Assembly: GCA_033782935.1 (NCBI GenBank)
Contig: JAWQEG010000003.1
Coordinates: 2,182,501-2,246,500, forward strand
DNA: 64,000 bases
Direction of reading: 5' to 3'
Source of the DNA: Petrolisthes cinctipes
Lineage: Eukaryota; Arthropoda; Malacostraca; Decapoda; Porcellanidae
The translations under genes and the position numbers were made by a program. The notes beneath the pieces were generated by a model. That model saw nothing but the letters and a program-made list of their open reading frames with translations. It made no database searches and had not been told where the DNA came from. Shown here in pieces: positions 55,101 to 62,909 of this stretch (position 1 is its first letter; each line of letters opens with the position of its first letter).

Positions 55101-58100
55101 CCGAAAATTTGTTATTTTGGGGTCCCAGAAGTGATCTGTACATGCCTACTTAGTGCTAGAATATTTTCAAAATATAGGCACAAAACATGCTAAAAATCGA
55201 TATTTTAGGTGCCCAAAGTCGATATATCCAAATTCAGGCCCAAAACACCCGAAAATTCGATATTTTGGAGTCCCAGAAGCGAACTGTACATGCCTACTCC
55301 GTGTTAGAGTATTTTCAAATTACAGGCCCAAAACATACTAAAAATCGATCCTTTAGGTGCCCAAAAGTCGATATGTGCATGCATCTTCTGTACCCGTTTA
55401 TATCCCAAATTCAACCTCAAATCATCCGAAAATTCGATATTTTTGGGTCCCAGAAGCGATCTGTACATGCCTACTCAGTGCTAGAATGTTTTCAAAATAT
55501 AGGCACAAAACATGCTAAAAATCGATATTTTAAGTGTCCAAAGTCGATATGTGCATGCATCATCTGTACCCGTTTATATCTCAAATTCAGGCTCAAAACC
55601 CCCGAAAATTCAATATTTTGGGGTCCCAGAAGTGATCTGTACATGCCTACTTAGTGCTAGAATATTTTCAAAATATAGGCCAAAAACATGCTAAAAATCG
55701 ATATTTTAGTTGCCCAAAGTCGATATCTCAAATTCAGGCCCAAAACACCCGAAAATTCGATATTTTGGGGTCCCAGAAGCGAACTGTACATGCCTATTCC
55801 GTGTTAGAGTATTTTCAAAATAAAGGCCCAAAACATACTGAAAATCGATCTTTTAGGTGCCCAAAAGTCGATATGTGCATGCATCTTCTGTACCCGTTTA
55901 TATCTCAAATTCAGGCCCCAAACACCCGAAAATTCGATATTTTGGGGTCCCAGAAGCGATCTGTACATGCCTAATCAGTGCTAGAATTTTTTCAAAATAT
56001 AGGCTCAAAACATGCTAAAAATCGATATTTTAAGTGTCCAAAGTCGATATGTGCATGCATCATCTGTACCCATTTATATCTCAAATTCAGGCTCAAAACA
56101 CCCGAAAATTAGATATTTTGGGGTCCCAGAATTGATCTGTACATGCCTAATTAGTGCTAAAATATTTTCAAAATATAGGCCTAAAACATGCTAAAAGTCG
56201 ATATATTAGGTGCCCAAAGTCGATATCTCAAATTCAGGCCCAAAACACCAAAAAACTCGATATTTTGGGGTCCCGGAAGCGATCTGTACATCCCTACTCC
56301 GTGTTAGAGTATTTTCAATATACAGGCCCAAAACATACCGAAAATCGATCTTTTAGGTGCCCAAAAGTCGATATGTGCATGCATCATCTGTACCCGTTTA
56401 TATCTCAAATTAAGGCTCAAAACACCCGAAAAATCGATATTTTGGGTTCCCAGAAGTAATCTGTACATGCCTACTTAGTGCCAGAATATTTTCAAAATAT
56501 AGGCCCAAAACATGCTAAAAATCGATATTTTAGGTGCCCAAAGTCGATATCTCAAATTCATGCCCAAAACACCAGAAAATTCGATATTTTGGGGTCCCAG
56601 AAGCAAACTGTACATGCCTACTACGTGTTAGAGTATTATCAAAATACAGGCCACAAACATACTAAAAATCGATCTTTTAGGTCACCAAAAGTCGATATGT
56701 GCATGCATCATCTGTACCCGTTTATATCTCAAATTCAGGCTCAAAACACCCGAAAATTCGATATTTTGGGGTCCCAGAAGTGATCTGTACATGCCTACTT
56801 AGTGCTAGAATATTTTCAAAATATAGGCCCAAAACATGCTAAACATCGATATTTAAGTTGCGCAATGTCGATATCTCAAATTCAGGCCCAAAACACCCGA
56901 AAATTCGTTATTTTGGGGTCCCAGAAGCGAACTGTACATGCCTACTCCGTGTTAAAGCATTTTCAAAATATTGGCCCAAAACTTACTGAAAATCGATCTT
57001 TTAGGTGCCCAAAAGTCGATATGTGCATGCATCTTCTGTACCCGTTTATATCTCAAATTCAGGCTGAAAACACCCGAAAATTCGATATTTTGGGGTCCCA
57101 GAAGCGATCTGTACATGCCTACTCAGATGCAGGCCCAAAACATGCTGAAAATCGATATTTTATTTGCCCAAAGTCAACATGTGTATGCATCTTCTGCACT
57201 CGTTTATATCTCAAATTTAACCTCAAAACACCCGAAAATTCGATAATTTTGGGTCCAAGAAGCGATCTGTACATGTCTAGTCAGTGCTAGAATGTTTTCA
57301 AAATATAGGCTCAAAACATGCTAAAAATCGATATTTTAAATGTCCAAAGTCGATATGTGCATGCATCTTCTGTACCCGTTTATATCTCAAATAAGGCTCA
57401 AAACACCCGAAAATTCGATATTTTTGGATTCCAGAAGCGATCTGTACATGCCTACTCCTAGTTAGAGTATTTTCAAAATACAGGCCCAAAACATGCTGAA
57501 AATCGATATTTTAGGTGCCCAAAGTCAATATGTGCATGCATATTCTGTACCCGTTTATATCTCAAATTCAGGCTCGAAACCCCCGAAAACTCGTTATTTT
57601 TGGGTCCTAGAAGCGATCTGTACATCCCTACTCCTAGTTAGAATGTTTTCAAGATACAGACCCAAAACATGCTCAAAATCGATATTTTGGGTGCTTAAAA
57701 GTCGATATGTGCATGCATCTTCTGTACCCGTTTATATATCAAATTCAGGCTCAAAACGCCCGAAAATTTGTTATTTTGGGGTCCCAGAAGTGATCTGTAC
57801 ATGCCTACTTAGTGCTAGAATATTTTCAAAATATAGGCACAAAACATGCTAAAAATCGATATTTTAGGTGCCCAAAGTCGATATATCCAAATTCAGGCCC
57901 AAAACACCCGAAAATTCGATATTTTGGAGTCCCAGAAGCGAACTGTACATGCCTACTCCGTGTTAGAATATTTTCAAATTACAGGCCCAAAACATACTAA
58001 AAATCGATCCTTTAGGTGCCCAAAAGTCGATATGTGCATGCATCTTCTGTACCCGTTTATATCCCAAATTCAACCTCAAATCATCCGAAAATTCGATATT

Positions 58101-60865
58101 TTTGGGTCCCAGAAGCGATCTGTACATGCCTACTCAGTGCTAGAATGTTTTCAAAATATAGGCTCAAAACATACTAAAAATCGATATTTTAAGTGTCCAA
58201 AGTCGATATGTGCATGCATCATCTGTACCCGTTTATATCTCAAATTCAGGCTCAAAACCCCCGAAAATTCAATATTTTGGGGTCCCAGAAGTGATCTGTA
58301 CATGCCTACTTAGTGCTAGAATATTTTCAAAATATAGGCCCAAAACATGCTAAAAATCGATATTTTAGTTGCCCAAAGTCGATATCTCAAATTCAGGCCC
58401 AAAACACCCGAAAATTCGATATTTTGGGGTCCCAGAAGCGAACTGTACATGCCTATTCCGTGTTAGAGTATTTTCAAAATACAGGCCCAAAACATACTGA
58501 ATATCGATCTTTTAGGTGCCCAAAAGTCGATATGTGCATGCATCTTCTGTACCCGTTTATATCTCAAATTCAGGCTCCAAACACCCGAAAATTCGATATT
58601 TTGGGGTCCCAGAAGCGATCTGTACATGCCTAATCAGTGCTAGAATTTTTTCAAAATATAGGCTCAAAACATGCTAAAAATCGATATTTTAGTGTCCAAA
58701 GTCGATATGTGCATGCATCATCTGTACCCATTTATATCTCAAATTCAGGCTCAAAACACCCGAAAATTAGATATTTTGGGGTCCCAGAATTGATCTGTAC
58801 ATGCCTAATTAGTGCTAGAATATTTTCAAAATATAGGCCTAAAACATGCTAAAAGTCGATATATTAGGTGCCCAAAGTCGATATCTCAAATTCAGGCCCA
58901 GAACACCAAAAAACTCGATATTTTGGGGTCCCGGAAGCGATCTGTACATCCCTACTCCGTGTTAGAGTATTTTCAATATACAGGCCCAAAACATACAGAA
59001 AATCGATCTTTTAGGTGCCCAAAAGTCGATATGTGCATGCATCTTCTGTACCCGTTTATATCTCAAATTCAGGCTGAAAACACCCGAAAATTCGATATTT
59101 TGGGGTCCCAGAAGCGATCTGTACATGCCTACTCAGATGCAGGCCCAAAACATGCTGAAAATCGATATTTTATTTGCCCAAAGTCAACATGTGCATGCAT
59201 CTTCTGCACTCGTTTATATCTCAAATTTAACCTCAAAACACCCGAAAATTCGATAATTTTGGGTCCAAGAAGCGATCTGTACATGTCTAGTCAGTGCTAG
59301 AATGTTTTCAAAATATAGGCTCAAAACATGCTAAAAATCGATATTTTAAATGTCCAAAGTCGATATGTGCATGCATCTTCTGTACCCGTTTATATCTCAA
59401 ATAAGGCTCAAAACACCCGAAAATTCGATATTTTTGGATCCCAGAAGCGATCTGTACATGCCTACTCCTAGTTAGAGTATTTTCAAAATACAGGCCCAAA
59501 ACATGCTGAAAATCGATATTTTAGGTGCCCAAAGTCAATATGTGCATGCATATTCTGTACCCGTTTATATCTCAAATTCAGGCTCGAAACCCCCGAAAAC
59601 TCGTTATTTTTGGGTCCTAGAAGCGATCTGTACATCCCTACTCCTAGTTAGAATGTTTTCAAGATACAGACCCAAAACATGCTCAAAATCGATATTTTGG
59701 GTGCTTAAAAGTCGATATGTGCATGCATCTTCTGTACCCGTTTATATATCAAATTCAGGCTCAAAACGCCCGAAAATTTGTTATTTTGGGGTCCCAGAAG
59801 TGATCTGTACATGCCTACTTAGTGCTAGAATATTTTCAAAATATAGGCACAAAACATGCTAAAAATCGATATTTTAGGTGCCCAAAGTCGATATATCCAA
59901 ATTCAGGCCCAAAACACCCGAAAATTCGATATTTTGGAGTCCCAGAAGCGAACTGTACATGCCTACTCCGTGTTAGAGTATTTTTAAATTACAGGCCCAA
60001 AACATACTAAAAATCGATCCTTTAGGTGCCCAAAAGTCGATATGTGCATGCATCTTCTGTACCCGTTTATATCCCAAATTCAGGCTCCAAACACCCGAAA
60101 ATTCGATATTTTGGGGTCCCAGAAGCGATCTGTACATGCCTAATCAGTGCTAGAATTTTTTCAAAATATAGGCTCAAAACATGCTAAAAATCGATATTTT
60201 AAGTGTCCAAAGTCGATATGTGCATGCATCATCTGTACCCATTTCTATCTCAAATTCAGGCTCAAAACACCCGAAAATTAGATATTTTGGGGTCCCAGAA
60301 GTGATCTGTACTTGCCTAATTAGTGCTAGAATATTTTCAAAATATAGGCCTAAAACATGCTAAAAGTCGATATATTAGGTGCCCAAAGTCGATATCTCAA
60401 ATTCATGCCCAAAACACCAAAAAACTCGATATTTTGGGGTCCCGGAAGCGATCTGTACATCCCTACTCCGTGTTAGAGTATTTTCAATATACAGGCCCAA
60501 AACATACTGAAAATCGATCTTTTAGGTGTCCAAAAGTCAATATGTGGATGCATCTTCTGTACCCGTTTATATTTCAAATTCAGGCTCAAAACACCCGAAA
60601 TTTCGATATTTTGGGGTCCCAAAAGGGATCTGTACTTGCCTACTCAGTGCTAGAATGTTTTCAAAATATAGGCTCAAAACATGCTAAAAATCTATATTTT
60701 AAGTGTCCAAAGTCGATATGTGCATGCATCATCTGTACCCGTTTATATCTCAAATTAAGGCTCAAAACACCCGAAAAATCGATATTTTGGGGTCCCAGAA
60801 GTAATCTGTACATGCCTACGTAGTGCTAGAATATTTTCAAAATATAGGCCCAAAACATGCTAAAA
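52150..60865 (+). repeat. Higher-order repeat domain at the array's right end (2012, 2659, 2010 bp)
   Basis: The same register point occurs at 52822, 54834, 57493 and 59503, giving units of 2012, 2659 and 2010 bp. Shared markers are GGCTCGAAACCCCCGAAAA or close variants, TTTTGGGTGCTTAAAAGTCG, GTCGATATATCCAAATT and TCAAATCATCCGAAAATTCG. The last few monomers (about 60540-60830) instead match about 51520-51810, roughly 9015 bp upstream (private variant ATCTATATTTTAAG). No progressive decay toward the edge is visible: the final monomers look as conserved as interior ones. Confidence 0.85.
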
Positions 60866-60930
60866 TAGTGCATTTGTCGCGGCTTCTAGCCGCTTAAATT
60901 GTATTTATTGGTTGTGAAACCAGCACAGCT
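60866..60930 (+). repeat. Left 65-bp terminal inverted repeat
   Basis: Perfect inverse of 61178-61242. The outer 40 bp contain the GCGGCTTCTAGCCGC hairpin. The inner 25 bp contain TGGTTGTGAAACCAGCACAG, a motif that also occurs in modified form just outside the element at 61247-61270. Confidence 0.93.
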
Positions 60931-61177
60931 GGATTGCTATAGAATACGCCCCTTCACAAGCCCAGGCCCCGTATAGGCATAATCTGGGTTGGAAGGGTCA
61001 ATTCCGTGACGTTCATCAGAAGTAAATAAAATTCAAATCTGGCGCTGTACTGATAGTGGAGCCACCTGGTGGTGGCGCGGTGAGGTATTAAGCTCCTCCC
61101 ACGCTGAATACCGCTCGCTCACTCCAATGAGAAAGAAGTGAGTGCCTGCCGCATCGGGAGGTGGGTGGGACAGTAAA

Positions 61178-61242
61178 AGCTGTGCTGGTTTCACAACCAA
61201 TAAATACAATTTAAGCGGCTAGAAGCCGCGACAAATGCACTA
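61178..61242 (-). repeat. Right 65-bp terminal inverted repeat
   Basis: Perfect inverse of 60866-60930, ending GACAAATGCACTA. The zero divergence between arms points to recent activity or recent gene conversion between them. Confidence 0.93.
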
Positions 61243-61246
61243 TTAT

Positions 61247-61449
61247 TGGTATAGTGAAACCAGCACAGCTGGATTGCTATGCATGCGATGCGGTAGGTGG
61301 GAGGTGAGGTGGAGGCAATCACGTGCTAGTTAAGAGTGGTTGAGAGCGGAGGGCAGGAAAGGTAACCGAGCCCGGTGAGGCAGAAGCTAACGCCCCTCCC
61401 GACACTGGCTAGGTGAGTAGCCGTGGTGGGGCAGTAGTAGCTTATACCA
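61247..61449. mobile_element. Probable diverged, partly deleted second copy of the same MITE family
   Basis: GTGAAACCAGCACAGCTGGATTGCTAT in the first element (ending 60940) is repeated at 61254-61280, here preceded by TGGTATA. Further on, CGGTGAGG..AAGCT..CCTCCC and GTGAGT...GGTGGG..CAGTA..AGCT appear in the same order as in the first element's interior. The segment ends AGCT-TATACCA, which would be the inverse of TGGTATA(...)AGCT if 13 bp of the right arm were lost. A TAT triplet lies on both sides (61244-61246 and 61450-61452), a possible but weak target duplication. The alignment is by eye and the middle is poorly conserved. Confidence 0.5.
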
Positions 61450-61598
61450 TATACCCGTAGACCATTCTGTTATAGACCAGAATTGTTACACATAAAGTCT
61501 TTATAGGCAGACTCGAGGGTTCGGGTCAAGGAGAGGAGGGGGGAGGTGACCATGGCAACCCCACCCCCCTTCCCCCCCCCCCCCTTTATTCAAGTCTT

Positions 61599-61626
61599 CT
61601 GAGTTAGGGCTATGGCCCTCGCTCAG
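61599..61626. other. Imperfect hairpin in the retroelement 3' region
   Basis: CTGAG-TT-AGGGC-TATG-GCCCT-CG-CTCAG folds into two 5-bp stems separated by a 2x2 internal loop and closed by a 4-nt loop. In DIRS elements structured inverted sequences near the ends are involved in cDNA circle formation. Whether this hairpin has that role is inference. Confidence 0.5.
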
Positions 61627-61757
61627 GTAATGTGATCCCGAGGGGATGAAGGAGGACACTAGGATCCAGATATCCTGTGTAATAATATCTCCTGTCACTC
61701 ATCATAGTAAAGTAATTGTTTGGAAAATGAATACACAAGAATTCCGTAACAATGTAA

Positions 61758-61763
61758 TTTATT
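61758..61763 (-). promoter_or_regulatory. Candidate polyadenylation signal AATAAA
   Basis: Minus-strand AATAAA about 95 nt downstream of the recombinase stop codon, correctly placed to end the element's transcript. A second AATAAA lies at 61585-61590, beside the C-tract. Prediction rests on the hexamer and position only. Confidence 0.4.
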
Positions 61764-61856
61764 TTTGTCTCCCTCACCATATGTACACGTAAAGAATGGG
61801 GATGAGCATGAAGCTGTACAAGATGTGGATGAGGTATGGGATGATAGTGACGGGAC

Positions 61857-62909
61857 TTAAATCACCCGACCTTTTCTCTTCGGGCGGCCCCTCCCCCCCA
61901 TGTGTCTCCCGCGGGGACCCTGGGGAATAGAAGGTGGAGTACCCATAGCCACACAGGGGGTAGGGGAGAGCGAGTGGAACAGGTACCTCTTCCTGAAGGA
62001 GGAAGTGGAAGCCCAGCCCCCCAAATCCCTGACCCTCTCCACCGAGTGAGTCCTGAGGAAGGCGAGGGAGGCGGCCACGCCCCTAACGCTGTGAGCCCTC
62101 GGGGCGTGTCTGGGATCCCCGTTCTCTATCACTCGGCAGAGAAGGTGAGCGATTGACCTAGGGAAGAGAGGGTTACCGGACCTAGAGTTGTAGAAGAGGT
62201 GGTCCGGAGAAGCCCCTCTCGTCGCCTCCACGTATGCTACAAAGGCGTGGACTGGGCAGAGGGGGTGGAAATTTCCATCCCTCAGGAACGAGGGTACTGC
62301 GAGAGGGCCAATTCTGTCGTCAGCCTGCTCGTTCTTAGCTAGAAAAGCAGGAGAGGGGGAAATGGTTAAGGAATTAAGGTTAGGGGTTACGGAAGAAAAG
62401 GCTGTGTGACAGGTCAGGACTGCCAACTGAGATGCCCTGTAACCTGTAGCTAAGGCGAGCAGGAAGAGAGCTTTCTGGAGGAGGTGACAAACCTCCAGAG
62501 GGACCCCCTCGAAGGTCAGGTAGGAAAGGACGCGGTGAAGGGACCAGGAGGGTGTCTGGGCCCGGTGAGGTGCGGTCCCCGCCCGAATCCCCATCCTCAG
62601 GAGAGAGAGAGGCCTCTCCGAAACCTTAATGTTAAAACCCAGGAGGAGGGGATCAGACAGGGCTGCGTGATGCGCAAGCACCATCGCCGGGGCCCTGTTG
62701 GTGGAATCGGCGAGCCACGTGAGGAATTCCAGGACTGTGTCCTCCGAGATGACCCTGGAGGGGTGTCTTCGCAAGAAGTCCTGGAATCTTTTCCAGCACG
62801 ATTCGTATTGTTGCACCGACGACTGACGATGAGCCCTCAACATCTTGTCCACTGTCTCCTTAGTGAACCTTTTGCTGAGGACTCCCCGTAGAAACTCCAA
62901 GCGTGTAGT
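61857..62909 (-). CDS. DIRS-type tyrosine recombinase (phage-integrase-like)
   Basis: It catalyses site-specific strand exchange thought to integrate the circular cDNA of DIRS elements. The frame is open from 63887 to the stop at 61857 (676 codons), but the part upstream of about 62909 is a shadow of RNase H in another frame. Recombinase-like sequence starts near TRLEFLRGVLSKRF. An N-terminal SAM-like/core-binding region covers about residues 340-420 of the open frame (RQSSVQQYESCWKRFQDFLR). The catalytic region has Arg484 in ATGYRAS, a possible hairpin Lys518, His599 and Arg602 in HSVRG, Trp625 in GGWAS and the nucleophile Tyr635 in FRKRY. The R-H-R-W-Y set is complete and no stop or frameshift was seen. 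The start codon is unclear, and expression may depend on overlap with the upstream frame. The last 40 residues are basic and Gly/Arg/Pro-rich. Confidence 0.9.
   Translation of the reverse strand, partial: TTRLEFLRGVLSKRFTKETVDKMLRAHRQSSVQQYESCWKRFQDFLRRHPSRVISEDTVLEFLTWLADSTNRAPAMVLAHHAALSDPLLLGFNIKVSERPLSLLRMGIRAGTAPHRAQTPSWSLHRVLSYLTFEGVPLEVCHLLQKALFLLALATGYRASQLAVLTCHTAFSSVTPNLNSLTISPSPAFLAKNEQADDRIGPLAVPSFLRDGNFHPLCPVHAFVAYVEATRGASPDHLFYNSRSGNPLFPRSIAHLLCRVIENGDPRHAPRAHSVRGVAASLAFLRTHSVERVRDLGGWASTSSFRKRYLFHSLSPTPCVAMGTPPSIPQGPRGRHMGGRGRPKRKGRVI

Larger units (their letters stand above)
1..60865 (+). repeat. Tandem satellite DNA array, 176-bp family with 147- and 158-bp variants
   Basis: The whole segment is head-to-tail copies of one AT-rich monomer. 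Landmarks recur in fixed order in every unit: AAAATCGATATTTTA, GTGCATGCATC, CCCGTTTATATCTCAAATTC, CACCCGAAAATTCGATATTT, GTCCCAGAAGCGATCTGTAC, GCTAGAATATTTTCAAAATA. Spacing between equivalent points is 176 bp in full units (for example 34612 to 34788 and 45189 to 45365), with frequent 147- and 158-bp units and occasional 1-bp indels (CCCAAAGTCG versus CCCAAAAGTCG). From the mean spacing I estimate about 360-370 monomers. All lie in the same orientation and no foreign insertion was seen inside. The array is open at position 1 and stops abruptly at 60865. No RNA gene, promoter or host coding sequence is supported here. Size and organisation resemble centromeric or pericentromeric satellites, but that role is inferred. 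Confidence 0.98.
60866..61242. mobile_element. Foldback/MITE-like element with perfect 65-bp terminal inverted repeats
   Basis: The 65 bp at 60866-60930 (starting TAGTGCATTTGTCGCGGCTT) are the exact reverse complement of 61178-61242, with no mismatch in my base-by-base check. The 377-bp element has a GC-rich interior of about 247 bp without a credible coding frame, so it would be non-autonomous. Each arm holds its own small hairpin, GCGGCT-TCT-AGCCGC. If the outer TA at each end is target-site duplication, the pattern is compatible with a Tc1/mariner-like transposase source, but no longer flanking duplication is seen, so the superfamily is unassigned. The left arm abuts the last satellite monomer directly. 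Confidence 0.88.
61453..61856. other. Non-coding 3' region of the retroelement
   Basis: About 400 bp lie between the recombinase stop and the MITE remnant. They contain two AATAAA signals on the minus strand, a 13-C homopolymer (61572-61584), a hairpin at 61599-61626 and AT-rich sequence at 61690-61800. DIRS elements carry terminal repeats and an internal complementary region at this place, but neither can be proved without the other end. The open frame on the minus strand at 61501-61698 has no recognisable product. Confidence 0.55.

Noticed and set aside
182..60823. Nearly 200 open frames of 60-190 codons on both strands in the satellite, with recurrent peptides such as LEYFQNIGPKHAKNRYF
   Set aside because: They are translations of the tandem repeat. 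Frames persist only because the 147-bp monomer is 49 codons, they end when a 176- or 158-bp unit shifts the frame, the same DNA is open in several frames, and many use non-ATG starts. There is no codon bias, splice structure or known domain.
1..60865. CRISPR-like or other repeat-spacer array
   Set aside because: There are no unique spacers. The whole unit repeats, and the context is eukaryotic.
1..60865. CENP-B box or telomeric repeat within the array
   Set aside because: I saw no match to the CENP-B 17-mer core and no run of TTAGG or TTAGGG units.
61060..61080. CTCF-like motif CCACCTGGTGGTGGCGC
   Set aside because: The spacing differs from the CTCF core, and a single GC-rich match inside a transposable element is weak evidence.
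61088..61115. Possible promoter or small RNA gene inside the foldback element
   Set aside because: Only generic GC-rich motifs are present. No RNA polymerase III A/B box pair or snRNA/tRNA fold was recognised.
61501..61698. 65-codon minus-strand frame downstream of the recombinase
   Set aside because: It lies in the element's non-coding 3' region, runs through the C/G homopolymer and has no recognisable motif.
62484..62891. 135-codon plus-strand frame, also 61902-62156 and 62845-63036
   Set aside because: They are antisense to the recombinase and RNase H coding sequence, with no recognisable domain.
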